DNA from: Planctomycetota bacterium
GTDB taxonomy: Bacteria > Planctomycetota > Phycisphaerae > Phycisphaerales > UBA1924
Assembly (NCBI GenBank): GCA_003696675.1
Contig: RFGH01000074.1
Coordinates: 1 to 43,169 of the forward strand
DNA: 43,169 bases
Direction of reading: 5' to 3'
How positions within the stretch are numbered: position 1 is the stretch's first letter; each line of letters begins with the position of its first letter. Shown piece after piece: positions 1 through 10,403 of this stretch. A program made the translations under genes and the position numbers. Below the pieces are notes generated by a model. That model did not search any database, had not been told where the DNA came from, and saw only the letters and a list, made by a program, of their open reading frames with translations.

Positions 1-34
1 GGGCGGGGGCACGGAGCGGGCGGGGGCGGGTCAT
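1..34 (-). CDS. Possible start of a leftward gene cut by the window edge
   Basis: An ATG on the minus strand at 34-32 opens a frame that stays open to the window edge (MTRPRPLRAPA). A purine-rich AGAGGGAA stretch lies about 10 bases upstream and could be a ribosome binding site. The upstream space carries a terminator and a possible promoter, which suits the beginning of a new transcription unit. Only 11 codons are visible, so nothing can be said about the product. It could equally be a chance frame. Confidence 0.3.
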   Translation of the reverse strand, partial: MTRPRPLRAPA

Positions 35-126
35 GGCGATGGGTTCCCTCTGTTCTGCGGCGGGTGGATGCCCGGCATGGGAGACAAATGTAGCGGAATG
101 GATTCGAGATCGCAAGAAAGTACTTG

Positions 127-154
127 CTTATATTGAGGAATTGGGACAAAACAA
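127..154 (-). promoter_or_regulatory. Weak candidate promoter for a leftward gene
   Basis: On the minus strand TTGTTT (154-149) and TATAAG (132-127) are separated by 16 bases. This resembles a sigma-70 promoter reading out of the window. The -35 part overlaps the T-run of the preceding terminator, so the match may be accidental. Confidence 0.25.
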
Positions 155-178
155 CCGCCCCGGGGAGGGGCGGCTTGT
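146..178 (-). terminator. Intrinsic terminator of the M16 peptidase operon
   Basis: CCGCCCC (155-161) pairs with GGGGCGG (167-173) around a 5-base loop. On the minus strand the stem is followed by TTGTTTTGT (154-146). It lies about 26 bases after the stop codon of the leftward M16 gene, as expected for the end of that operon. Confidence 0.7.
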
Positions 179-203
179 CCGGAGACTGGGTTGTCCGGGC
201 GTG

Positions 204-1694
204 TCAGGGTTTGACGGGCTCGAGGGTTTCGGGGTCTCGTTTGGGCAGGGCCTTGGCTTCGCCGAACTCGTCCATGGTGGCTTGACGCTTGGGGTCGGGC
301 TCGGAGGCGAGGTTGCCCTTCTGGATTTCTTCCCAGGGGCCGACGACGAGGATGACGGCGTCGTGGGGGCGGAGGTGCTGGTTGGCGACGCGCTGGACAT
401 CTTCGGGGCTGACTTTGCGGACGGCGTCGCGGTAGTTCTGCCAGTAGGCGGGGTCGCGGCCGGTGCGTTCGTCGTTGATGAAGAGATTCATCATCGCGCT
501 CTTGGACTCGAAGTTGCGCGGGAAGGTCTCGATGAGGTTGTTTTTGATGGTGTCGAGCTCGTCGGTGGTGACCTCGGTCTTCTGGATTTTGTCGAACTCG
601 TCGAAGACGAGGCGTGTGGCCAGGGCGGTGGTCGGGGTCTTGGTGAAGAAGTAGGAGATGAACAGGCCGGGGTACTCGACGCGCGGGGACATCTGGGAGC
701 CGGCGGTATAGGCGAGGCCCTCCTCGGTGCGCACGCGGTTGGTGATGCGGCTGGTGAAGCCGGAGCCGCCGAGGATGTCGTTCATCACCTGGACCTCGAT
801 GGCGTCGGGGTCGTCGCGGGTGATGCCTCGGTGGGCGATGAGGACCTGGACCTGGTTCTGGTCCTTTTCGTAGTAGTAGACGCCCGGCTCGGGGCTGGCG
901 GTGGGCGCGGGAACGGCTGGGGCGGGATCGCCGGTGGGCCAGCCGCTGAGTTTTTCTTCGAGGTAGGCGAGCATCTTGTCCGGCTCGAAGTCGCCGGTGA
1001 CGGCGATCATGAGGTTGCCGGGATGGAAGATGCGGTGGTGGAAGGCTCGCATGTCTTCCGGGGTGATGGACTCGAGCGATGCCTTGGTGGGCTGGCGGCC
1101 CTCGAAGTGGTCGGGGCCGAACATGAGGAAGCCGAGCTCGCGGATGGCGATCTGGAGCCCGTTGTCGTCGCGGGTTTTGATGTCTTCGAGTTCCTGACCG
1201 CGGAGGACTTCGAGGCGGTCCTTGTCGAAGCCGGGGTTGCGGACCATGTCGATGAAGAGGGAGAAGGCCTCGTCGAGGTTTGAGGTGAGGCAGTTGATGG
1301 AGGCCTGCGAGGTGGTGCCGCCGATGGAGGCGGAGACATTGGCCGCGAGGAAGTCGAACTTCTCGTCGAGTTCCTTGGGTGGGACGGTCTGTGTGCCGCC
1401 CTGGCGCATCAGGGCGCCGGTCATGGCGGCGAGGCCGGCTTTGCCTTCGGGCTCCATGTATTCGCCGCCCTTGAAGGACAGGGTGATGGTGACCAATGGG
1501 AACTCGTGCGATGGGGCCATGTAGACGGGGACACCGGAGGAGAGCTCGTATCGGAACTCGGATGCGGCCGGCGGCTCGAAGATGAGCTCTTTGAACTGGA
1601 TGTCGCGGGGGCTGGCGGGGATGTCGGCGGCAAGTGCCGGGAGCGAGAAGCTGGCGGCGTTGAGCGCGAGGGCGATGGCAGTTGTGCGGATCAC
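204..1694 (-). CDS. M16 family peptidase-like protein lacking the zinc motif
   Basis: An exported protein of 496 residues with a signal peptide (MIRTTAIALALNAASFSLPALA) and the two-lobed M16 (insulinase/MPP-like) fold pattern, including the second-domain segment around GGSGFTSRITNRVRTEEGLAY. The inverse zinc motif HxxEH, which should follow the GKAGLAAMTGALM segment near residue 90, is absent (MRQGGTQTV instead). In characterised two-subunit M16 systems one subunit is catalytic and its partner is inactive but needed to form the chamber. The ATG overlaps the stop of the upstream active M16 gene by 4 bases (ATGA), so the two are probably co-translated and form a heterodimer in the periplasm. 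Substrate unknown. Confidence 0.88.
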   Translation of the reverse strand: MIRTTAIALALNAASFSLPALAADIPASPRDIQFKELIFEPPAASEFRYELSSGVPVYMAPSHEFPLVTITLSFKGGEYMEPEGKAGLAAMTGALMRQGGTQTVPPKELDEKFDFLAANVSASIGGTTSQASINCLTSNLDEAFSLFIDMVRNPGFDKDRLEVLRGQELEDIKTRDDNGLQIAIRELGFLMFGPDHFEGRQPTKASLESITPEDMRAFHHRIFHPGNLMIAVTGDFEPDKMLAYLEEKLSGWPTGDPAPAVPAPTASPEPGVYYYEKDQNQVQVLIAHRGITRDDPDAIEVQVMNDILGGSGFTSRITNRVRTEEGLAYTAGSQMSPRVEYPGLFISYFFTKTPTTALATRLVFDEFDKIQKTEVTTDELDTIKNNLIETFPRNFESKSAMMNLFINDERTGRDPAYWQNYRDAVRKVSPEDVQRVANQHLRPHDAVILVVGPWEEIQKGNLASEPDPKRQATMDEFGEAKALPKRDPETLEPVKP

Positions 1695-3460
1695 TCTGCA
1701 CCTCCTTCGAGCTCGGCGAGGCGCAGCCCGATTTCCTGCTTGATGAAGTCCATCATGGTTTTGAACTGTGGCGGGGCCATCTGGGCTTGCTGGTTGACCT
1801 GCTCGAGGGCTCCGCGGAGCTCTTCGGGGTCTTCTGCGGAGGCAAGCTCGGCGAGTTGGGCCTCGAGCTGTGGGATGATCATCTCAACCATCTGCTCGGG
1901 CAGGGAGGCGCGGACCTGGTCGAGGGTGATGAGGACGGGCTGGCCGCCCTGCTTGCGGGTGTAGATGGCGACCCCCTTGCGGTCGTCTTTGAGGTAGGTG
2001 TTTGCGACGCGTCGGATGTCTTCGGCGGTGACGGCCTGGAGCTTTTTGGGATACTCGTTGAGGTATTCCCAGCCGAGCCATGCTTCGGAGATGGCGAGTT
2101 GGAAGAAGAGGTTTGAGTTGTTCTGCAGGTTGCGGAAGGAGTCGGCGCGGGCCTGGTTTTTGACCTTCTGGAGTTCCTGATCGGAGACGGGCTCGGACTG
2201 GAGTTTCTCGACCTGCCGATACCATGCATTCTCGATGGTGAGCAGGTCGGTGTTGGCCTTGGGGGTTGCGCGGAAGGAGAAGGTGCCCGCGTAGCGATTG
2301 GTGTCGCTGCCGGCGCGTGCGGTGGCGGCGATGCCGTCCTGCTCGATGAGTGTCTGGTAGAGGCGTCCGGTGCGACCGTTGAGGATGGCGGCGAGAAGTT
2401 CGAGTGCGGCCTCGTCGGGGTGGCCGGCGGCGACGCCGCGGTAGCGGACCTCGATCTGGTCCTGGCAGTCGCACTCGCCGGTGAAGCGGAGCTCGCCCAT
2501 GAGGGGGACATCGTGGGTGACGATGGGCGGGGGGGGTGGGCGTTTGTTGACGAGGCGGCCGAAGTAGCTCTCGATGAGCTGGCGTGCCTCGTCGGGGTCG
2601 AAGTCGCCGACGATGACGCCGGTGAGGTTGGCGGGCTGGTAGTGGGTCTCGAAGTACTCGAGGACCTCATCCTCGGTGTAGGCCATGAGGTCAGACATCC
2701 AGCCGATGACGGGCCAGTTGTAGGGGCTGGCGACCCAGAACATGGAATCGAAGCGTTCGTCGAGCATGCCCGTGGGTGTGGACTCGAGCCGCTGGCGGCG
2801 TTCCTCGATGACGACGAAGCGTTCCGCGTCGAGCTCGCGGAGGCTTGGGTTCATGAGCCGGTCGGACTCCATCCAGGCCCAGAGTTCGAGTTTGTTGGAG
2901 GGGAGGTTGATGTAGTAGATGGTGAAGTCGTTGCTTGTGCCGGCGTTCATGCCGCTGGCACCGTTGCCGGTGTAGATCTTGTCAAACTCGTTTTTGATGG
3001 TGATGGTCCGCTGCTCGTCCTGGATGTCGGTCATCTTGGCGCGGAGGGCGCGGAGTTCTTCGGTGTCGTGCTCGGGGTCCCAGGGGTTGTCGATCTCGCC
3101 GCGGAGGTAGCGGGGGTACTGCTGCTCGATGGTGAGTCGGCGCATCTGCTCGCGTATCTCGGTGAGCCGCTCGCGGAACTGCTTGTCGAGGGCAGCGTCG
3201 GAGGTGCCGACGGCGTCGGTGCCCTTGAAGAGCAGGTGCTCGAGCATGTGGGAGACGCCGGTGATGCCGGGTCGCTCGCTGGTGGAGCCGGCGGGAGTGA
3301 TCCAGCCGGCGGTGATGACATTGGGCTGCTCGTCGCGGGGCAGCAGAAGGAAGGTCATGCCGTTGTCGAGTTTGAACTCGATGGGCTCGACCTGCTGGGC
3401 GATGGCCGGGCCGGCCAGGGTCAGGCAGGCCGCGGCGAGCGCACGCACCGGTGAAATCAT
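1691..3460 (-). CDS. Exported M16 family zinc metallopeptidase
   Basis: A 589-residue protein with signal peptide MISPVRALAAACLTLAGPAIA. The inverse zinc motif HMLEH is at residues 71-75, and the acidic segment ERFVVIEE near 213-220 probably supplies the third ligand. The gap between the two is enlarged by a charged, probably helical insertion (about 92-160, rich in E, R and Q), so the protein is over 100 residues longer than many bacterial M16B peptidases. I chose the ATG at 3460 because GAGGGAGA precedes it at a good distance and the signal peptide starts there. It is the first gene of a two-gene operon whose second gene encodes a zinc-motif-less partner. Likely role: degradation of peptides or misfolded proteins in the periplasm. 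Confidence 0.9.
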   Translation of the reverse strand: MISPVRALAAACLTLAGPAIAQQVEPIEFKLDNGMTFLLLPRDEQPNVITAGWITPAGSTSERPGITGVSHMLEHLLFKGTDAVGTSDAALDKQFRERLTEIREQMRRLTIEQQYPRYLRGEIDNPWDPEHDTEELRALRAKMTDIQDEQRTITIKNEFDKIYTGNGASGMNAGTSNDFTIYYINLPSNKLELWAWMESDRLMNPSLRELDAERFVVIEERRQRLESTPTGMLDERFDSMFWVASPYNWPVIGWMSDLMAYTEDEVLEYFETHYQPANLTGVIVGDFDPDEARQLIESYFGRLVNKRPPPPPIVTHDVPLMGELRFTGECDCQDQIEVRYRGVAAGHPDEAALELLAAILNGRTGRLYQTLIEQDGIAATARAGSDTNRYAGTFSFRATPKANTDLLTIENAWYRQVEKLQSEPVSDQELQKVKNQARADSFRNLQNNSNLFFQLAISEAWLGWEYLNEYPKKLQAVTAEDIRRVANTYLKDDRKGVAIYTRKQGGQPVLITLDQVRASLPEQMVEMIIPQLEAQLAELASAEDPEELRGALEQVNQQAQMAPPQFKTMMDFIKQEIGLRLAELEGGAE

Positions 3461-3565
3461 GGTCTGGGTCTCCCTCGGGAACGGTTTGGCCGCCATCGGG
3501 CGGGGGGAGATGATACCGGTGCTGGATGGGGCGGTTGCCGGGGTGGGCACGGCGAGCCGGGGGTG

Positions 3566-3602
3566 AACAAAGAACGCCCACCCAGGCGTGTCGAGCGGGC
3601 GT
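3566..3602 (-). terminator. Possible terminator after the CtlX-like gene
   Basis: ACGCCC (3574-3579) can pair with GGGCGT (3597-3602), and the minus strand continues TCTTTGTT. The loop is long (17 bases), so this is a modest candidate. A separate perfect hairpin, GTCGGGG CCTG CCCCGAC (3614-3631), stands just before it. The 277-base gap 3461-3737 shows no convincing gene otherwise. Confidence 0.4.
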
Positions 3603-3737
3603 CGGTGGAGCATGTCGGGGCCTGCCCCGACTGGGACGGGGGTGACGGGCGGCTCGGGTCGTATTGGCCGATGCTGGCCAGGATATCGAAGATGATGGGG
3701 TGGGCGGGTCGGCGGGGAGGCGATGCGAGCACGGGCT

Positions 3738-4712
3738 TTAGTGGGTCTTGGGAGAGCGCGATCGGCCGAGCTCGGCGATCATGCAGCGGACGCTGCCGCC
3801 GCCGACGCGCTCGATGGTGGGGATTGGTGCGTGCACGATCCTTGCTTCCGACTCGAGCAGGGCTTGCTGGGCCGGCGTGTAGGCGTTCCAGGCCGAGGTG
3901 GACATGGCGATGACCGGTTCGCCGGCGGGGGTTGCCAGCTCCAGCACATTGGCGCACATGGCACTCATCTGGCGCATCTCGAGGTCGAGCACGCGTTTGT
4001 TGAGGATCTCGACCTCTCGGCGGACCTCGGCGAGCTGGGCGGCATCGCGGACGGTGTCGGCGACCAGCCAGACGAGGCGGCGTCCCATCGACATGATGAC
4101 ATTGGTGTGGTAAATGGGCACCCCGTCGGCGTCGGATGCATCGAAGCGAACGACGCGGATGCCCGTCGCCCGCTCCCAGGCGTCGAGCGCGCCGGGCGTG
4201 GTGCGGGGGGAGATGCATGCGAATGCGACCCCCGCCACGCGATCGATGACCAGGCTTCCGGTGCCTTCCAGGTGCTCGCCTTGTTGTTCGAGATGCTCCA
4301 GGGAGATGCGTCGGACCGGCCCATCCGCCAGCGAACCGACGAGCCGGATGACGGACTCGCGGCGTTCGAGGCGTCGGGCGGGGGTCGCCATGGGATAGGT
4401 GATGAGCACCGGGTCGGTGTCTGCCGGTTGGTGGAAGGTCATCCAGTTGTTGGGGAAGACGGAATCGGGCAGGTCGGGCTCGTCGTCGACGATGACCTCG
4501 ACCCCGGCGTCGATCAGGGCCTGGGCGAGCCCGTCGAACTCGGCGCGAGCGGCGTCGGCCAGGGCATCCGGCTCGCGGAGGGGGGGACGCATGAAGGCGT
4601 TGGTTTCCGCGGCCGCGTCATTTCGACCGAACGAGCCGGGACGGACCATGAGGACGCGGGAGGCGCACTGGGTCGGCTCGGTCAGGCGGGCGATGTCGGC
4701 TGGGCTGGTCAT
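3738..4712 (-). CDS. ctlX: CtlX-type citrulline/arginine deiminase-related hydrolase
   Basis: A cytosolic protein of 324 residues of the guanidino-group-modifying (amidinotransferase/arginine deiminase) superfamily. Diagnostic motifs are DSVFPNNW (83-90), HLEGTGSLV (147-155), YHTNVIMS and the C-terminal GGGSVRCM with the catalytic Cys near residue 310. The PNNW and HLEGTGS pattern is typical of the group named CtlX (citrulline utilisation hydrolase). The family as a whole hydrolyses guanidino or ureido groups, so arginine, citrulline or a methylated arginine are all possible substrates. The gene is divergent from hutH with only 66 bases between start codons, which suggests shared control of amino-acid breakdown. 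The ATG at 4712 is the start that fits family length. Confidence 0.85.
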   Translation of the reverse strand: MTSPADIARLTEPTQCASRVLMVRPGSFGRNDAAAETNAFMRPPLREPDALADAARAEFDGLAQALIDAGVEVIVDDEPDLPDSVFPNNWMTFHQPADTDPVLITYPMATPARRLERRESVIRLVGSLADGPVRRISLEHLEQQGEHLEGTGSLVIDRVAGVAFACISPRTTPGALDAWERATGIRVVRFDASDADGVPIYHTNVIMSMGRRLVWLVADTVRDAAQLAEVRREVEILNKRVLDLEMRQMSAMCANVLELATPAGEPVIAMSTSAWNAYTPAQQALLESEARIVHAPIPTIERVGGGSVRCMIAELGRSRSPKTH

Positions 4713-4778
4713 GGCGCATGATTGCGGGCTGGGCGGCGGGGGGAAGCCCGAGGTCGGGCGGGTGGCGAAGAATGGGCC

Positions 4779-6317
4779 ATGCATGCCGTCACGCTCGGAT
4801 CGGATTCCCCGCTCACTCCCCATCAGGTCGTCGCGGTGGCACGCGAGGGAGCGAAGGTGGAGTTGGGCGACGACGCCCGCGGGGCGGTGGCCCGCTGCCG
4901 CGAGGCGCTGGAGCGGACGCTGGACGACGGGAAGCCGCATTACGGGATCAACACGGGGTTCGGGTCGCTGGCGAACCGGCGGATCGACCGGGCGGACCTG
5001 GCGACGCTGCAGCGGAACCTGATCCGTTCGCACGCGGCGGGGGTGGGAGTGCCGCTGGCGGAGGATGTGGTGCGGGGGATGATGGTCGTATTGGCGGCGT
5101 CGCTGGCCCGGGGACGGTCGGGTGTGCGGGTCGAGCTGGTCGAGCGGATCGCGGGGCTGCTGAATGCGGGCGTGACGCCGGTGGTTCCCGAGTCGGGATC
5201 GGTCGGGGCATCGGGGGATCTGGCGCCGCTGGCGCATGTGTCTTTGGTGCTGATCGGGGAGGGGGAGGCGTTTTACAAGGGGAAGCGCATGGCGGGTGGG
5301 GAAGCGCTGCGGTCGGCCGGGATCGAGCCGATCGAGCTGGAGGCGAAGGAGGGGCTGGCGCTGATCAACGGGACGCACCTGATGTGCGCCCGGATGGCCC
5401 TGATCTGTGAGGATCTGCGTCGGGTGTTCGAGAGTGCGCTGCACGCGTGCGCGATGTCGATCGATGGGTCTCGGGCGAGCCACGGGTATCTGGACGCGCG
5501 GATCTACGAGGTGCGGAACCAGCCCGGTCCGAAGCGGGTTGCGGCGGCGCTGCGGGGCTTGCTGGCGGGCGGGACCATCGTCGACTCTCACAAGGAAAAC
5601 GATCCGCGGGTGCAGGACCCGTACTCGTTCCGGTGTGCAACGCTGGTGCTGGGTGCGGCGTTGGACCAGTTCGAGGCGGCCGAGGCGCGGCTGCGCGATG
5701 AACTGGGCGCGGTGAGCGACAATCCGCTGATCTTTGATGAGGGCGGACAGACGGACATCGTCTCGGCGGGGTGCTTCCACGGGATGACCGTGGCGCTGCC
5801 GCTGGACACGCTGGCGATCCTCACGGCCCATGTGGCCGGGATCAGCGAGCGGCGGGTCTACCACATGCTCAGCGTGTTCGACCCGCAGTCGGAGCTGCGG
5901 GCGTTCCTGAGCCCCAAGCCCGGGCTGCAGAGCGGGCTGATGATCGTGCAGTACGCCGCGGCGGCGATGTGCAACGAGATGATCGGGCTGGCGAACCCCG
6001 CGAGCGTGGCGAACATCTCGACCTGCGCGGGGATGGAGGATTACAACTCCTTCGGGCCTCGGTCGGCGGCGAAGGCGGCGCGGGCGGTGGACCTGTGCCG
6101 CAGCGTGGTGGCGATCGAGCTGCTGTGCTCCGCCGAGGCGGTGGAGGCGCACCGCCCCTATCGCTCGGGCGATATCGTGGAGCGAACGATCGCGACCATC
6201 CGGGAGCGGGTGCCTGCGTTGACCGAGGACCGCAGCCCGACGCCGGACATCGCGGCGATCGAGGATCTGATCCGTTCGGGGCGTTTCGGGGCCCGGATCT
6301 GGGAGGATCCGGGCTGA
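4779..6317 (+). CDS. hutH: Histidine ammonia-lyase
   Basis: A 512-residue protein, the usual family size. It deaminates L-histidine to urocanate and ammonia, the first step of histidine breakdown. The MIO prosthetic group forms from Ala144-Ser145-Gly146 in [13 protein letters not shown]. Other conserved blocks are [15 protein letters not shown] (55-69), the QDPYSFRC segment and [16 protein letters not shown] near the end. I chose ATG 4779 because family members begin just before the segment [13 protein letters not shown]; an upstream in-frame start would add 19 unlikely Arg/Gly-rich residues. It is first in the rightward hut gene row and divergent from the CtlX-like gene. Confidence 0.97.
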   Translation: MHAVTLGSDSPLTPHQVVAVAREGAKVELGDDARGAVARCREALERTLDDGKPHYGINTGFGSLANRRIDRADLATLQRNLIRSHAAGVGVPLAEDVVRGMMVVLAASLARGRSGVRVELVERIAGLLNAGVTPVVPESGSVGASGDLAPLAHVSLVLIGEGEAFYKGKRMAGGEALRSAGIEPIELEAKEGLALINGTHLMCARMALICEDLRRVFESALHACAMSIDGSRASHGYLDARIYEVRNQPGPKRVAAALRGLLAGGTIVDSHKENDPRVQDPYSFRCATLVLGAALDQFEAAEARLRDELGAVSDNPLIFDEGGQTDIVSAGCFHGMTVALPLDTLAILTAHVAGISERRVYHMLSVFDPQSELRAFLSPKPGLQSGLMIVQYAAAAMCNEMIGLANPASVANISTCAGMEDYNSFGPRSAAKAARAVDLCRSVVAIELLCSAEAVEAHRPYRSGDIVERTIATIRERVPALTEDRSPTPDIAAIEDLIRSGRFGARIWEDPG

Positions 6318-6384
6318 TCGGCGGTGTGGGGTGGCAAGGCGAGTGCCCCGCGCAGAGAATGGGTCAGACCTGAAAGGACGACCC

Positions 6385-8196
<1,812 letters not shown>

Positions 8197-8729
8197 CGTG
8201 CTCACCGGTTTCGCGGCTGCGAGCACGGACCGGTCCGGGCCGTAAACGCGTGCCCAATCAACTTCGATCGTCGCGGAACGGACGCGCTGACAGGCCCAGA
8301 CGGGGTGGCGGACTTCGTAGCGGAGGGATTGGACGCGTCGGGTGAGGCCGTAGCCCCACTGATGTTTCTTGAACCAGTGCTCCGGCGAGTCTTCGTCGGG
8401 CGTTGTGCTGACGGGGTCGGCCTGGACGGACATCCGGCCGCGGCCGCCGAAGATCTCGAAGTCGTAAGCGACGCGCAGGGCGTCGTCGGCCCGCTCGATC
8501 GACTCGCCGATGTGGGCGCGGAAGTAGGGTTCGTTGTAAATGCTGCGGGCCACAAACGCGACACGCCGGCTGCGGACGAGCTCGCGGAAGAAGACCACTC
8601 CGCGTTGTCCGGAGGCCTGCTCGCGGACGTAGAACCGCAGGTTGATCTCCGGGAAGTTGACCAGGCGGGGTCAATGATCGGATAGGGTGGACGGGAGGTC
8701 GTCGCATCGGCATCCACAGGAGGCTTGCA

Positions 8730-9521
8730 ATGAGCGCATCGAAGGGGATCGACACGATCGCGTCGTGGCTGCTGGAGGCCCGGTCGGTGGTGGTGCTGAC
8801 CGGGGCGGGAGTGTCGGCCGAGAGCGGGCTGTCAACCTTCCGCGACAAGGAAGAGGGCCTGTGGGCGAAGTACGACCCGATGGAACTGGCGACCATCGGC
8901 GCCTTCGAGCGGGACCCGGAGCTGGTGACGCGGTGGTACCACTGGCGGTTCACGAAGGCCAAAGATGTGCAGCCCAACCCGGGGCACCGGGCGTTGGCCG
9001 AGATGGAGTCGTGGCTGGTCGATCGGCACGGCGACCACGCGATGACGGTCATCACGCAGAACATCGACGGGCTGCACCAGCGGGGCGGTTCCAGGCGGGT
9101 CATTGAGATCCACGGGTCGATCCACCGGTGGCGGTGCACCAAGACGGGAGAGGAGCGTCCGCTCGCGGAGCTGAGATTCGACGCGTTCCCGATCCCGTCG
9201 GCGCACGGCGGGCTGATGCGCCCGTGCGTGGTGTGGTTCGGCGAGATGCTGCCGCCCGAAGCGTTGGAGGCATCGTTCGCAGCATTGCAACGGTGCGAGG
9301 TGTTCCTTTCCATCGGGACCAGCGGTGTGGTCCAGCCCGCGGCCAGCTTCATCGAGATCGCCCGCGAAGCCGGGGCTCGTACCGCGGAGATCAACAAGGA
9401 GACGACCCCGAACACGGACTCGGTGGAGGTCGCATTGTTCGGCCAGTCCGGGCAGATCCTGCCGGCCCTGATGGCCCGCGTTCGGGAACTGGCGGCGGAC
9501 GCTCCGGCGCGGGATACTTGA
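8730..9521 (+). CDS. Sirtuin-family NAD-dependent protein deacylase
   Basis: A 263-residue Sir2 protein. NAD-binding motifs are GAGVSAESG (25-33) and TQNIDGLH (109-116), with catalytic His128 in HGS and GTSGVVQPA near 197. Tyr70 and Arg73 (WYHWR) match the Tyr/Arg pair that binds acidic acyl groups in SIRT5/CobB-type (class III) enzymes, which suggests desuccinylase or deglutarylase activity. The four zinc-binding Cys of most sirtuins are missing: only Cys136 and Cys166 occur in the region, and the latter lies in RPCVVWFGE outside the zinc module. An AGGAGG site precedes ATG 8730. The stop is 3 bases before hutG, so it sits inside the hut operon. It resembles E. coli CobB but I leave the symbol blank. 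Confidence 0.9.
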   Translation: MSASKGIDTIASWLLEARSVVVLTGAGVSAESGLSTFRDKEEGLWAKYDPMELATIGAFERDPELVTRWYHWRFTKAKDVQPNPGHRALAEMESWLVDRHGDHAMTVITQNIDGLHQRGGSRRVIEIHGSIHRWRCTKTGEERPLAELRFDAFPIPSAHGGLMRPCVVWFGEMLPPEALEASFAALQRCEVFLSIGTSGVVQPAASFIEIAREAGARTAEINKETTPNTDSVEVALFGQSGQILPALMARVRELAADAPARDT

Positions 9522-9524
9522 ATC

Positions 9525-10403
9525 ATGGTGATCCCGCATACCCAGCCCGGCGCGTGGCCCGACGCGATCCCCGCTTCGCGGTTCGCGGCATCGATCGAAC
9601 GGTCAGATCCGAAGGGGTGCGCGATCGCGTTGATTGGGCTGCCGGACGATACCGGCGTCCGGATGAACCACGGACGCCCCGGGGCGGCCGAGGGACCCGC
9701 TGCGCTACGGGCCGCGCTGGCGCGGTACGGGGTGGCTGAGCCCTCCGGATGGGCGTGGCCCCGGGTGTTTGACAGCGGGGATGTGGTGGTGGAGCCGGGG
9801 GATCTACACGAGACGCATCGACGGGTGACCGAGGCGGTCCGTGCGGTCGTGGATCTTGGAATGTTCCCGATCGCGATCGGCGGCGGGCACGACCTGACCT
9901 TCCCCTTTGTACGAGCGGTGGCAAAGCCGACAGCGCCCTGGCACGGGGTATATTTCGACCCGCATCTGGATGTGCGAGACGAGACCGGTTCGGGGATGCC
10001 GTTCCGGCGGCTGATCGAGGGCGGCATCGCCAACGCGCTGACGATCCACGGCTTCCAGCCGTTCGCGAACACGCTCGAACATGTCCGATGGTTCCAGTCG
10101 CACGGCGGGCGGATCTCGGACCTATCGCCGGAGGACCCGTGGCCGACGCGGGACACCTTCGTATCGCTCGACATGGATGTGATCGATCAGGCGTACGCCC
10201 CGGGCGTGAGCGCAATGAACCCGTGCGGCTGGTCGCCCGGGCTGGCCGAGCGCTGGGTCGCGGCCGCCGGTCGCAACCCGCGCGTGCGGTGCTTCGACAT
10301 CATGGAACTCAGCCCGCCCAACGACCCGAGCGGACGGACGGCCCGACTGGCGGCACACCTGCTGCTGACCTTCCTGCGGGCGTTCGCGGAACGGGGATCG
10401 TGA
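9525..10403 (+). CDS. hutG: Formimidoylglutamase-type ureohydrolase
   Basis: A 292-residue protein of the arginase/agmatinase superfamily. Metal-binding motifs are IGGGHD (118-123), DPHLDVRD (145-152; most relatives have DAH) and SLDMDVID (214-221), with PGVSAMNPCG after it. In the hut pathway this step hydrolyses N-formimidoyl-L-glutamate to glutamate and formamide. From sequence alone agmatinase or another ureohydrolase could fit, but the tight coupling to hutI decides for formimidoylglutamase. It starts 3 bases after the sirtuin stop, and its own stop overlaps the hutI start (TGATG). Confidence 0.9.
   Translation: MVIPHTQPGAWPDAIPASRFAASIERSDPKGCAIALIGLPDDTGVRMNHGRPGAAEGPAALRAALARYGVAEPSGWAWPRVFDSGDVVVEPGDLHETHRRVTEAVRAVVDLGMFPIAIGGGHDLTFPFVRAVAKPTAPWHGVYFDPHLDVRDETGSGMPFRRLIEGGIANALTIHGFQPFANTLEHVRWFQSHGGRISDLSPEDPWPTRDTFVSLDMDVIDQAYAPGVSAMNPCGWSPGLAERWVAAAGRNPRVRCFDIMELSPPNDPSGRTARLAAHLLLTFLRAFAERGS

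Noticed and set aside
33-1283. A 416-codon open frame on the plus strand
   Set aside because: It is the antisense shadow of the M16 gene; the translation is low-complexity Gly/Val/Glu/Asp sequence without family features.
3614-3631. GTCGGGG CCTG CCCCGAC as a terminator
   Set aside because: Perfect hairpin, but no T-run on either strand; the better candidate is the structure at 3566-3602.
4713-4778. Operator search in the ctlX-hutH gap
   Set aside because: No convincing palindrome or promoter hexamers could be read, only GC-rich sequence.
8258-10174. A 638-codon frame on the minus strand across the sirtuin and hutG genes
   Set aside because: Ser/Arg/Pro-rich shadow with no domain; the opposite strand holds two clearly conserved enzymes.
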